Shown in pieces: positions 53,761 to 62,420 of a DNA stretch of 64,000 bases. The notes below the pieces were generated by a model. That model did no database searches. It had not been told where the DNA came from and saw nothing but the letters and a program-made list of their open reading frames with translations. The translations under genes and the position numbers were made by a program. The first letter of the stretch is position 1; every line of letters begins with the position of its first letter. Origin of the DNA: Lactobacillus panisapium (GTDB taxonomy: Bacteria > Bacillota > Bacilli > Lactobacillales > Lactobacillaceae); NCBI RefSeq assembly GCF_019469265.1, contig NZ_CP048268.1, positions 1,505,001-1,569,000 on the forward strand. The letters run 5' to 3'.

Positions 53761-55107
53761 ATGACTAAAGAAATTACCAATGACGCTATTGCCAATTACA
53801 CCGCTGATTTGGCTAAGCATCCTAGTTTTAATATTGCCAGTCATGCTGCCCAAGAAAACGGCATCTACAAGGCAAGTCAAAACCTGCAATCAAAGATTGA
53901 TTTAAACCCAACTTTTTCTGTAGAAATTGAAACTGGTAAGCCAGCTGATCAAAAGCAATCCGGTCGTTGCTGGATGTTCTCTGCCTTGAACACCATGCGC
54001 CACCCATTACAAAAGGAATATAAAGTTAAGGACTTTGAATTATCGCAGAACTACACCAACTTCTGGGATAAGTTCGAAAAATCCAACTGGTTCTTTGAAA
54101 ATGTGATTGCTTCAGCTGATAAGCCACTTGGTGACCGTAAAGTTAGCTTTTTGTTCACTACCCCACAACAAGATGGTGGTCAATGGGACATGCTATGCGG
54201 TTTAATTGAAAAATATGGAATTGTGCCAAAATCTGTTTATCCAGAAACTGCTAACGCAACAAACTCTAGCGCTTTGAATGACACTTTAAACACTTTATTG
54301 CGTAAAGATGGGTTAGAACTGCGCGATTTAGTTAACAGTGGCAAGTCCGAAGATGAAGTTGAAGCACGCAAGAACGAATTCTTAAACGATGTTTTCCGGA
54401 TCTTAGCAATTTCACTTGGCGTTCCACCAAAGAAATTTGACTTTGAATACAAAGATGACGATGGCAACTACCACCGTGAAGCTGGAATTACACCAAAAGA
54501 ATTCTTTGATAAATACGTTGGCATGAACCTGGAAGACTACGTTTCAATTATCAACTCACCTACAGACGATAAGCCATACCACAAGGTCTTTTCTGTTGAA
54601 TACCTGGGCAATGTTGTTGGCGGCAGACAAGTTCGTCACCTTAACTTAACCATTAACGAAATGAAAGACCTAATCATCAAGCAATTAAAAGCTGGTGAAG
54701 TTGTTTGGTTTGGTTCAAATGTTGGTAAGGATTCCGAAAGACAACTCGGTTTACTCGACACTAACATTTACAAGCGCGATGAATTGTTCGACGTTGATTT
54801 CTCAATGACTAAGGCCGAAAGACTTGATTCTACTGAAAGCATGATGGATCATGCTATGGTCATTACGGGTGTCGACTTGGTTGACGACAAGCCAACTAAG
54901 TGGAAAATCGAAAATTCATGGGGTGAAAAGCCAGGATTTAAGGGTTACTTCGTTATGAGCGACTCATGGTTTGACTCCTTCGTTTACCAAGCTGTTATCA
55001 ACAAGAAATTCTTGCCAGATGACATGAAGAAAGAATTTGACGATGGTGCTAAGAACCCAATTCAACTTCTTCCTTGGGACCCAATGGGTGCTTTAGCTTT
55101 TAAGTAA
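53761..55107 (+). CDS. pepC: C1-type aminopeptidase C (bleomycin hydrolase family)
   Basis: A cytoplasmic cysteine aminopeptidase (C1-like), part of the lactobacillus peptide-degrading system. The catalytic residues are visible: Cys70 in QSGRCWMFSALN, His in MDHAMVITGV and Asn in WKIENSWGEKPG. The 448 aa are about the PepC/PepE length. The exact subtype (PepC, PepE or PepG) cannot be fixed from sequence memory. It ends in ALAFK, while many PepC proteins end in a short conserved basic/hydrophobic tail that blocks the cleft. Confidence 0.9.
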   Translation: MTKEITNDAIANYTADLAKHPSFNIASHAAQENGIYKASQNLQSKIDLNPTFSVEIETGKPADQKQSGRCWMFSALNTMRHPLQKEYKVKDFELSQNYTNFWDKFEKSNWFFENVIASADKPLGDRKVSFLFTTPQQDGGQWDMLCGLIEKYGIVPKSVYPETANATNSSALNDTLNTLLRKDGLELRDLVNSGKSEDEVEARKNEFLNDVFRILAISLGVPPKKFDFEYKDDDGNYHREAGITPKEFFDKYVGMNLEDYVSIINSPTDDKPYHKVFSVEYLGNVVGGRQVRHLNLTINEMKDLIIKQLKAGEVVWFGSNVGKDSERQLGLLDTNIYKRDELFDVDFSMTKAERLDSTESMMDHAMVITGVDLVDDKPTKWKIENSWGEKPGFKGYFVMSDSWFDSFVYQAVINKKFLPDDMKKEFDDGAKNPIQLLPWDPMGALAFK

Positions 55108-55123
55108 AATAATTGGTTAAAAA

Positions 55124-55151
55124 AATGCGTTACTGCAATTAGTAACGCATT
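55124..55151. terminator. Bidirectional terminator between pepC and galT
   Basis: An 11-bp perfect stem AATGCGTTACT/AGTAACGCATT with a 6-nt loop and A/T runs at both ends, between convergent genes. Confidence 0.88.
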
Positions 55152-55176
55152 TTTTATTTACCGTAAAAAGCTTAAT

Positions 55177-56655
55177 TCATGCTAAGCCAACCTCATTAAC
55201 AAAACGCATAAATGCGGCCTGCCCAGCAGGTGTTTGCTTAAAAACACCTGCATCTTCTAAAACGCGAGCAAAAACTTGGCCTAATTCATCTTGCAATATC
55301 TGGTTTACGTTAGCAGCCTGAATTGGCTGCCGTTCTTTAATTTCTTGGGCCCACTGCAGGTGAATCTGCTTAATAGCATTAGGCTGACCTAAAAGATATT
55401 TCTTAACCTCGTTCATCTCTGGTACTAGGCGCGGTGGCAAAATCGCTAGTCCTAATACTTCAATTAAACCAATATTTTCTTTTTTGATGTGCTGCACATC
55501 GGGATGCGGATGAAAAATCCCAGCCGGAAAAGCGGCTGAAGTTTGGTTATCACGTAAAACGAGGTCAAGGACATAATCACTGCCCTCTTTACGCGCAATC
55601 GGGGTAATAGTGTGGTGCTTTTCGCCGGCACTGACGGCACGCACATTAACTGTTTCATCCGAATATGTTCGCCAAGCAGTAAGAATTTTGGCAGCTAAAG
55701 AAACCAGTGCTTCCTTGTCTATGCCGCGCAATCGAATCACCGACATGGGCCACTTAACTAGTCCAGCTTTGACGGTAGGAAAGCCAGCAAACTGCAATTT
55801 AGTCGTAATTGGAGCCTCATCCATAGGAAAACGGTGCTTGCCGCCTTGATAATGCTCATGTGACAATATCGAACCGCCCACAATCGGCAAATCGGCATTG
55901 CTCCCGACAAAATATCCGGGAAACTGATCAACAATTGTCAATAAGTTATTAAAAGTTGATCGCGCAATTGTCATCGGTTCATGTTTGGCTGAAAGAAAAA
56001 TACAGTGTTCGTTAAAATATGCATACGGTGAATACTGGAAGCCCCATAATTCATCATTAAGCTTAAAGCGAATAACGCGGTGATTTCTGCGCGCCGGATA
56101 ATCCGCACGGCCCTCATAACCCTCATTTTCCAGACATAATTGACATAACGGGTACCCAGTTGATTGTGTTTTAGCCGCTTGCGCAATCTTCTTCGGATCC
56201 TTTTCAGGCTTGGCCAAATTAATGGTAATCTCTAACTTGCCATACTTACTGGGCGTAACAAAATAGCTATTTTTAGCAATTGCTCGCGTCTTAATATAGT
56301 CGCAGCGTTTGCTCAGTTCGTAAAAATTGTTAATGGCTTTACTGGCAGATTTTTGGTAAGTCTGCCAGAAGCGCTTGTTAACGACGCTAGGTCGTGGTGT
56401 AAGCAAAGCCATTAGATCGGCGCCAATAATTGCCCGTTCAGCGCTATCGCCTTTACAATTACCATTTGCCTGTGCAATTTGAACTAATTCATCTTTTAAA
56501 TCGAGCAAGTCACGTTTGCTAGTTACCGCGCTGACAGCAGAATCGCCCACCATACTTAAAATTTGATTCCGCAAATATATTCGATCTAAGTCAGTATAAT
56601 CGCTATTGGCAATTACCTGCGTAATAAATGCTTCAACTAGCTTTTGTTCAGCCAT
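55177..56655 (-). CDS. galT: UDP-glucose-hexose-1-phosphate uridylyltransferase, class II
   Basis: Leloir enzyme transferring UMP from UDP-glucose to galactose 1-phosphate. The 492 aa belong to the Firmicutes type II GalT family, longer than the classical 350-aa form and unrelated in overall sequence. Conserved parts include CQLCLENEGYEGR, SYPY-type YSPYAYFNEHCIF, ILSHEHYQGGKHRFPM and RDNQTSAAFPAGIFHPH. It follows galK by 8 bp. Confidence 0.96.
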   Translation of the reverse strand: MAEQKLVEAFITQVIANSDYTDLDRIYLRNQILSMVGDSAVSAVTSKRDLLDLKDELVQIAQANGNCKGDSAERAIIGADLMALLTPRPSVVNKRFWQTYQKSASKAINNFYELSKRCDYIKTRAIAKNSYFVTPSKYGKLEITINLAKPEKDPKKIAQAAKTQSTGYPLCQLCLENEGYEGRADYPARRNHRVIRFKLNDELWGFQYSPYAYFNEHCIFLSAKHEPMTIARSTFNNLLTIVDQFPGYFVGSNADLPIVGGSILSHEHYQGGKHRFPMDEAPITTKLQFAGFPTVKAGLVKWPMSVIRLRGIDKEALVSLAAKILTAWRTYSDETVNVRAVSAGEKHHTITPIARKEGSDYVLDLVLRDNQTSAAFPAGIFHPHPDVQHIKKENIGLIEVLGLAILPPRLVPEMNEVKKYLLGQPNAIKQIHLQWAQEIKERQPIQAANVNQILQDELGQVFARVLEDAGVFKQTPAGQAAFMRFVNEVGLA

Positions 56656-56663
56656 TTTTTATC

Positions 56664-57833
56664 CTATTCATGTAAAATCTTGGTGCCATCAGAGGTGGCA
56701 GCTAAATAAAATGATGGTGCATAACCAATTTGGTGTTGGTAGACCGCTGCCACATTTTCCTGAAAGGCTGTCACTTGCTCCTTAGCTACGAGTGCAATCG
56801 CACAACCACCAAAACCAGCTCCCGTCATACGCGCACCTAACACGCCAGGCTGCTTCCAGGCAGTGTGAACCAGCGTATCCAGTTCCTTGCCAGTAACTTC
56901 GTAATCATATTCGAGTGAAAGATGCGAAGCATTCATTAACCGGCCGAATTGAGCTAAATTGCCTTTTTGCAAAGCCTTTTCTGCTGCCAGTGTCCGCTGA
57001 TTTTCCCATACAGCATGTCGGCACCGCTTTAACAGCATTTCATTAGGTAGCAAATAACCGTATTCATCAAGTAAATGACCGGTAAGTTCCCCCAAGGCTC
57101 TGATATTAAGCTCTGTTTGGAGTATTTTTAATCCTTCTTCACTTTCCTTACGCCGCTCATTATATTTGGAATCCGACAATTCCCGCCTCTTGTTAGTATT
57201 CATGATAACGATTAAATTGTTATTTAACTTTAAGGGCACCATTTTATAATGCAATTTACCAGTATCAAGCAAGATAGCCTGATCACGCTGGCCCATTGCC
57301 ACGGCAAACTGATCCATGATACCTGAATTAACCCCGATAAAATTATTTTCGGTTTTTACCCCAAGCTTGACCAGTTCTAACCGGTCAATGGTTAAATTAA
57401 ACTGATCCTTCATTATGAGACCAATTAACATTTCCAGCGCTGCCGACGAAGAAAGACCGGCACCATCAGGGATGTTGCCACTAATGTAAATGTTTAATCC
57501 GTGATCAAAGTGTGCACCACTTTTAAGCAAATAATGCATCATCCCCTTGGCATAATTAACCCAGGAATCTTTTTTGACGTATTTTAGCTGTGCCAAATCG
57601 ACCGTTACAATACCGGTTTTAGCAAAATTAGCCGAATAAAAGTTAAACTGTTGATCTGTTCGCGGACTAACTGCGCCATAGATGCCTAACGAAATCGCAC
57701 ACGGAAAAACATGACCGCCATTGTAATCAGTATGCTCGCCAATCAAATTAATGCGCCCAGGAGAAAAATAGCAGCCTGAGGGTTGGTCATGATAAATATT
57801 GGCAAAATCTTGTTTTAATTCTTCAAGTTTCAT
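56664..57833 (-). CDS. galK: Galactokinase
   Basis: Phosphorylates galactose at C1. The 389 aa have the signature PGRINLIGEHTDYNGGHV, the GHMP ATP loop GLSSSAALEM and GARMTGAGFGGCAIAL. I used the ATG at 57833 (MKLEELKQDF), preceded by GGCGGTAG; an upstream frame to 57869 is rejected. It is the first gene of galK-galT. Confidence 0.97.
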   Translation of the reverse strand: MKLEELKQDFANIYHDQPSGCYFSPGRINLIGEHTDYNGGHVFPCAISLGIYGAVSPRTDQQFNFYSANFAKTGIVTVDLAQLKYVKKDSWVNYAKGMMHYLLKSGAHFDHGLNIYISGNIPDGAGLSSSAALEMLIGLIMKDQFNLTIDRLELVKLGVKTENNFIGVNSGIMDQFAVAMGQRDQAILLDTGKLHYKMVPLKLNNNLIVIMNTNKRRELSDSKYNERRKESEEGLKILQTELNIRALGELTGHLLDEYGYLLPNEMLLKRCRHAVWENQRTLAAEKALQKGNLAQFGRLMNASHLSLEYDYEVTGKELDTLVHTAWKQPGVLGARMTGAGFGGCAIALVAKEQVTAFQENVAAVYQHQIGYAPSFYLAATSDGTKILHE

Positions 57834-57854
57834 TGCTACCGCCTTCGCCAAATA

Positions 57855-57868
57855 ATAAAGCGTTATCA
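57855..57868 (-). promoter_or_regulatory. cre-like catabolite repression site before galK
   Basis: Minus strand TGATAACGCTTTAT matches 11 of 14 positions of the CcpA consensus TGWAARCGYTWWCA. It lies 14-27 bp downstream of the -10 box, a position for roadblock-type repression. Confidence 0.45.
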
Positions 57869-57881
57869 TTTTTACATTCTA

Positions 57882-57910
57882 ATTATACGGTTTTCCGTTG
57901 AGCTCAACAA
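57882..57910 (-). promoter_or_regulatory. galK-galT promoter
   Basis: -10 TATAAT (57882-57887) is a perfect match with a weak -35 TTGTTG (57905-57910) and a 17-bp spacer on the minus strand. Confidence 0.55.
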
Positions 57911-57965
57911 GTGAATTAATTAGCACAACATTTTCATTTATTCACCACTCAAATACCAAATAAAA

Positions 57966-57997
57966 AAACGACTTTGCTGTAAGTTGCAAAATCGTTT
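57966..57997 (-). terminator. Terminator after the P-loop protein gene
   Basis: AAACGATTTTGC pairs with GCAAAGTCGTTT (one G-U), followed by TTTTT on the minus strand, just downstream of the stop at 58008. Confidence 0.8.
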
Positions 57998-58007
57998 CTT
58001 CTTGTTT

Positions 58008-58943
58008 TTACCAAATATGTAACAGCCGGTCGGGCTGCAGTTTGGTCAAATTAAACTGGTGAACATGCTGCGGTTTACTTTGCGGAAATATTTCCATAAA
58101 ATCGGCCAGATTCACTAAGCCGGTCGAATATGTCCACACACCCTTTACCTTTTTTATTGGATCAAGCATTTCGTTCCTGATTGGACAAGCAGAAATTAAG
58201 AAATGCTTGTGATGAAATTTAAAAACAAAATACGGTAACCGAAAGTCATTAATAATTTCTTCTTTTGTCTTACCAATCGTAACCACATTTCGATAAGTAC
58301 CATACATTTCAGTAAAGCGGTCATTAAACGAAAAATAAAAATTTGAAATGTGAACATGGGGAAAATCTTCTTCCGCTACCTGGTCAGGAACTGCAACAAC
58401 GTGAGCAAAATGATCTAAATTACTTTCACGCTGTGACAATGCTTTTCCCAACTGGTTAGGACTAATAACGTGTGCCCATTCCGGAACCGCCAAATTTTCC
58501 TGATAATTAATATACATTTGCCTGACCACTTCAGGCTTAACCCAATCATATTGCCTGCGAATTTCATTGCGGTTCAACAAATTGCGCAAGTTCTTATGAT
58601 ACATCAAATCAACGATAAACAATTCATAGCGATAGCACTCAACCCACGGCTTATAATGCTCAATGCTTTCTTCAACGATGTGGGTACTATCGACAATTAC
58701 TGTTTCGCCACGTTTCATCTTCTCTTCTACGAGGTAGTCCACCACTTTTTCCGTTTGTTCATTTGCATATCGCGGAATTACTTGATGTAAGCAATCGGTA
58801 TCTTCTTCATAATAGTAAGTTAAATTCGCCAATAATAGCCTTATTTGATCACGGCTAATCGCATAGGGCTGCAAGTGATGACGAGCAATAAATGAAGATT
58901 TTCCGGAGCCGGGTGCGCCTCGTAATAAAAATATTTTACGCAT
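58008..58943 (-). CDS. P-loop ATPase/kinase, polynucleotide-kinase-like, with unknown C-terminal domain
   Basis: A 311-aa protein starting MRKIFLLRGAPGSGKSS: the Walker A loop is at 9-16. It is followed by AISRDQIRLLL and GETVIVDSTHI, the DxxR-type and Walker-B-type patterns of T4-PNK-like (AAA_33) kinases. After about residue 160 comes a 150-residue domain I cannot name (FPHVHISNFYFSFNDRFTEMYG and later FHHKHFLISACPI). The ATG at 58943 has GGAGAATAGG; a longer frame to 59003 lacks an SD. The substrate is unknown. It is preceded by a phosphoglycerate-mutase-like gene but separated by 105 bp. Confidence 0.75.
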   Translation of the reverse strand: MRKIFLLRGAPGSGKSSFIARHHLQPYAISRDQIRLLLANLTYYYEEDTDCLHQVIPRYANEQTEKVVDYLVEEKMKRGETVIVDSTHIVEESIEHYKPWVECYRYELFIVDLMYHKNLRNLLNRNEIRRQYDWVKPEVVRQMYINYQENLAVPEWAHVISPNQLGKALSQRESNLDHFAHVVAVPDQVAEEDFPHVHISNFYFSFNDRFTEMYGTYRNVVTIGKTKEEIINDFRLPYFVFKFHHKHFLISACPIRNEMLDPIKKVKGVWTYSTGLVNLADFMEIFPQSKPQHVHQFNLTKLQPDRLLHIW

Positions 58944-59048
58944 ACCTATTCTCCAAACTAAGAATGTAAAAACTCTATTTAGTATCGTAATAAATTTTAA
59001 CATACATCTAGAAGATTCCTCACATCTAACTAAAAATGCGTGGAAATT

Positions 59049-59723
59049 TTAGCGCAAAATTTCTTTTTTCGTGATTTGTAAATGCTCATCAAAGGTGTAA
59101 ATAATTGGCTGTGCATTGGGTACTTCAAGCTTAAGAATGTCATGATTGTCAATATGTTCAAGTTTTTTGATTAATGCCCGCAAGCTTGATCCGTGAGCAA
59201 CAATTAATTGATCCTCACCCTTTAACAACCGGCTTGCAACTTGATCATGATAATAAGGCATTAGCCGCTTTTGCGTCTGGTAAAGGCTCTCAGCCCGCGG
59301 CAACCGTTTCCGATCACATTGATCATAGCAAGCCGCTGTCACCTCATCACCTGCTGGCGGAACTTCATAAAACCCGCGGCGCCATCTTCGCACTTGTTCT
59401 TCGCCAAAGATTGCCCGGGAAAGATCTTTATTGATCCCCCGCAATTTACCATAATGCCGTTCGTTTAACCGCCAAGTCTTGGTAATTGGCAAATATAAAA
59501 AATGACAAGTTTCCGCCACAATATTAGCGGTAATAATTGCTCGTTGCAAAACCGAGGTGTGAATGTGGGTGGGGTAAAAGTCGGGAACCTGCTTAAGTAA
59601 TTCTCCCGCCGTCTGAGCCTGAATCCGCCCCTTGGCCGTTAATGCAACATCATTCCAGCCCGTATAAACATTAGCAAAATTAGCGGTACTTTCACCGTGT
59701 CTAAGAAGCACCAATTTGACCAT
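59049..59723 (-). CDS. 2,3-bisphosphoglycerate-dependent phosphoglycerate mutase-like protein
   Basis: A histidine-phosphatase-fold enzyme most like GpmA: LVLLRHGESTANFANVYTGWNDVALTAKG, TWRLNERHYGKLRGINK (Glu-Arg-His-Tyr-Gly) and the second histidine in IVAHGSSLRALIKKLEHID. 224 aa. Lactobacilli often carry several gpmA-like copies, so it may be a secondary mutase or a related phosphatase. It is followed upstream by a 60-aa membrane protein gene after one base. Confidence 0.86.
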   Translation of the reverse strand: MVKLVLLRHGESTANFANVYTGWNDVALTAKGRIQAQTAGELLKQVPDFYPTHIHTSVLQRAIITANIVAETCHFLYLPITKTWRLNERHYGKLRGINKDLSRAIFGEEQVRRWRRGFYEVPPAGDEVTAACYDQCDRKRLPRAESLYQTQKRLMPYYHDQVASRLLKGEDQLIVAHGSSLRALIKKLEHIDNHDILKLEVPNAQPIIYTFDEHLQITKKEILR

Positions 59724-59724
59724 T

Positions 59725-59907
59725 TTAGCCCATCCAATGTCTAATTAATAAAAAAATACCAAAAACCGTAAAGATAATGCCTAAAATCATAAAGGGGCCA
59801 AAACTACGGCCATTATTTTTATACCGGCGATTAAAGGCATAAGCCATATCATATAACCCAACGATTAAAACAATAATCGCGGTAAATAAACTCACTTCAA
59901 ACTTCAT
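59725..59907 (-). CDS. Small membrane protein, 60 aa
   Basis: Two hydrophobic helices (about 6-24 and 38-55) joined by a basic loop FNRRYKNNGRSFG. I do not recognise the family. It is packed between a CDF transporter gene (3 bp upstream) and the mutase-like gene (1 bp downstream), so it is translated in the same mRNA. A small membrane partner of either neighbour is possible but unproven. Confidence 0.6.
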   Translation of the reverse strand: MKFEVSLFTAIIVLIVGLYDMAYAFNRRYKNNGRSFGPFMILGIIFTVFGIFLLIRHWMG

Positions 59908-59910
59908 TTG

Positions 59911-60807
59911 TTATTCTTCCTCTTCTTGATTGCGATCCGAAACAATCATCTTGTTGTTACGCCCACGCTCACATTCAACCTGAAAGTTGGTGTGATTAAT
60001 GCCCAAAATCTGCAATTTTCGACTAATCTGCTGGTTAATCTGTTCAATCTGCCTAGCCGTTAAATCAGGAGCAACATTTACGTGAGCATCCAGCATAACG
60101 TAACGGTCGCTATAACGCCACAAATGAACGTGATGAATATTCTTGATTTCGGGAAAAGACAGGACAATCTTATTAACTTGGTCAAGATTAATGTCAGGAT
60201 TAGATTCCATCAAGACGTTAGCGGCCTTCATAGTTAATTCCCAAGCCTCATGAAAAATAAAGAGGGAAACCAGTAAAGTCATTAATGGGTCAATCCATGT
60301 AATGTGCCAAAAGTAAATAAAAATTGCACCGACAACGACCGCAACACTAGATAAAGCATCACTCATCATGTGAATAAAGGTGGAGCGGACATTAAGATTC
60401 TCTTGACCGTCTTGGTGCATAACGAGCATCGAGATCACATTGGCCACTAAACCGATAATGGCCACAACCAACATAATTTGCCCACTAATTGCCGTTGGGT
60501 TCCAAAAACGTTCGATTGCCTCAATAAATAAAACAATGCTGATGAGCAGTAAAACGATCCCATTGGTAAAAGCAGCGAGCGTTTCAGCGCGGTCATAGCC
60601 AAAGGTCTTTTCTTTGTTGCTACCCCGATTACTAATTAAATGCGCCACAAAGGAAATGATAATTGCACCGACGTCACTTAAATTATGCACCGCATCAGAT
60701 AACAGTGAAAGTGACCCGGAAACAAAGCCACCGATAAACTCCGCAGCAGTGATAATAACATTAAGTGCCGTAACGTAGGCATAACGCTTAGTTGTGTGAT
60801 CTTTCAT
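59911..60807 (-). CDS. Cation diffusion facilitator (CDF) family metal exporter
   Basis: A proton-coupled divalent-metal antiporter, most likely for zinc or a similar ion (CzcD/ZitB type). The 298 aa have six transmembrane helices with metal ligands in LLSDAVHNLSDVGAI and HMMSDALSSVAVVVGA, an FGYDRAETLAAF cytoplasmic motif, and a C-terminal regulatory domain with HHVHLWRYSDRYVMLDAHV. The specificity cannot be read from sequence alone. Confidence 0.93.
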   Translation of the reverse strand: MKDHTTKRYAYVTALNVIITAAEFIGGFVSGSLSLLSDAVHNLSDVGAIIISFVAHLISNRGSNKEKTFGYDRAETLAAFTNGIVLLLISIVLFIEAIERFWNPTAISGQIMLVVAIIGLVANVISMLVMHQDGQENLNVRSTFIHMMSDALSSVAVVVGAIFIYFWHITWIDPLMTLLVSLFIFHEAWELTMKAANVLMESNPDINLDQVNKIVLSFPEIKNIHHVHLWRYSDRYVMLDAHVNVAPDLTARQIEQINQQISRKLQILGINHTNFQVECERGRNNKMIVSDRNQEEEE

Positions 60808-60841
60808 ATGTTTTTTTCCTCATGTAATAGTGTAACAAAAA

Positions 60842-60863
60842 GTCCTACTTTTGACAGTAGGAC
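60842..60863 (-). terminator. Terminator after the histidine-phosphatase gene
   Basis: A 7-bp stem GTCCTAC/GTAGGAC followed by TTTTTG on the minus strand. Confidence 0.75.
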
Positions 60864-60864
60864 C

Positions 60865-61545
60865 TTACATATCTTCTGCGGCAACATTATAATCGATTAT
60901 TTCGAATTTGCCATTATTATAGAGTATGCCCCTAGTAACGCTACCGTTATCAGGGAAAATAATATCATGGAGCCCATCGCTTTGGTTCCAATATTTAATT
61001 GCTAAGGTTTTAATGAAATCACCGTGCGAAACAATTAACACTCGCTGTTCGTTCCTAGTTAAATCGCCCAAAACCGAAATTGCCCTGACCATCCGGTCAT
61101 CAAGTTCTTCCTTGTTTTCAGCTAAATGACGGGGATCAGCCTTTTTAGTTGCTTCCCGGAATTCATAGATTCCAACTTGGTTAATAATCTTGGTTACATC
61201 CTTTTCGGGACCAATTCCGGCGGCTAAACTAACCTGTTCCCAGGTATTTTGAATATCGTCGCCTTCAAAAGAACCGAAGAAAACCTCCCGAAACTCGGGT
61301 AACTTTTTTATTTTACCGATTTCTGATACCTGATTGGCATCCTTCATCAAGTGGACTGTATCAATCGCACGTTTTAAATCGGAAGAATACATATTGTCAA
61401 AACGAACTTGACTAAGCGCCTGCGCTGTTACCTTCAGGTCATTAATACCCTTAATTGTTAACGGGGAATCACACCATCCCTGCACTTTGTCCAATTGGTT
61501 GAACATTGTTTCGCCATGACGTACTAAATAAATCTCTGTTGCCAA
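60865..61545 (-). CDS. Histidine phosphatase (phosphoglycerate mutase) family protein
   Basis: A 226-aa phosphatase of the PGM superfamily starting at a TTG codon (LATEIYLVRHGETMFN), with AAGGAG eight bases upstream; an ATG at 61563 would overlap the SD. Catalytic features: LVRHGET (phosphohistidine), YSSDLKRAIDT, FREVFFGSFEGD (Glu), and VSHGDFIKTLA (second His). It resembles Lactobacillus phosphatases of the YhfR/CobC type. The substrate is unknown. It follows the TSUP permease gene by 36 bp. Confidence 0.88.
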   Translation of the reverse strand: MATEIYLVRHGETMFNQLDKVQGWCDSPLTIKGINDLKVTAQALSQVRFDNMYSSDLKRAIDTVHLMKDANQVSEIGKIKKLPEFREVFFGSFEGDDIQNTWEQVSLAAGIGPEKDVTKIINQVGIYEFREATKKADPRHLAENKEELDDRMVRAISVLGDLTRNEQRVLIVSHGDFIKTLAIKYWNQSDGLHDIIFPDNGSVTRGILYNNGKFEIIDYNVAAEDM

Positions 61546-61581
61546 CTTGCATTCTCCTTCCATTTAAATAATGTGCATAAA

Positions 61582-62343
61582 CTATAACATATATGCCTTA
61601 TAAAAGAAATAGGCAGCCTGAATGAAAGCCAGTGCAGCAATGAAGACGCGGACATATTTGGCCGGAACAACCTTCAAAATATCCATGCCTAAATAACCGC
61701 CAATAAACATACCAACTGCAAGTGGAATTGCCTGCAGCCAATAAATATGCGAAGTAAAGGCAAAGACAATTAAAGCGACCAAGTTAGCTAGACCACACAC
61801 CACATTTTTAATTGCGTTTACCACAATGAACTTTTCATTAGTGATATATGTTAGCAAAACTAGGACGATTACGCCACCAGCAGCTCCGAAATAGCCCGTA
61901 TATACGCCCATTGCCAGCAAGGCAGCAATATAAAAAATTTCCTGCCAAAGTGGCCGTTTGTGCGGTTCTAAATTATGGTGCTTGGCAGAAACAATGACCA
62001 TAACCCCAGAGCCGGCAATAAAAAACGGGACGACTTTTTCAAATACTTTGGAGGGAAAGGACAATAGCAAATAACAGCCTAAAATTGACCCCAAAACGGT
62101 AAACATGGCGTAAAAGGCAACTTGTTTCCAGTGACCTTTGAGTTCTTTGAGTGAAGAAATTGTCGAACCAATCCCGGTCCAAATTAGGGCAGCGTCATTA
62201 GTGACGTTGGCATACACTGGCGGAATCCCAACCGCAAGCAGCACGGGATATGAAGCCAGTGACGCCATGGATGCAACTGATGATAATAAACCGCCAGCAA
62301 TTCCGCCAAAGAAGATAAAAATTATGGTAAAAAAAGATAACAT
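61582..62343 (-). CDS. TSUP (TauE/SafE) family membrane permease
   Basis: A 253-aa permease of the sulfite/organosulfonate exporter family with about 7-8 hydrophobic segments in two repeats (FGGIAGGLLSSVASMASL, GYFGAAGGVIVLVLLTYI). The substrate cannot be read from the sequence. It is divergent from the HAD-like gene and cotranscribed with the following phosphatase. Confidence 0.87.
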   Translation of the reverse strand: MLSFFTIIFIFFGGIAGGLLSSVASMASLASYPVLLAVGIPPVYANVTNDAALIWTGIGSTISSLKELKGHWKQVAFYAMFTVLGSILGCYLLLSFPSKVFEKVVPFFIAGSGVMVIVSAKHHNLEPHKRPLWQEIFYIAALLAMGVYTGYFGAAGGVIVLVLLTYITNEKFIVVNAIKNVVCGLANLVALIVFAFTSHIYWLQAIPLAVGMFIGGYLGMDILKVVPAKYVRVFIAALAFIQAAYFFYKAYML

Positions 62344-62420
62344 TTAAATTAGGACTTCCTTTTTAGCATTGATATCTATTATAATGCAATTAATATCAAA
62401 TTAAGAAGGGATTTTTAAAT

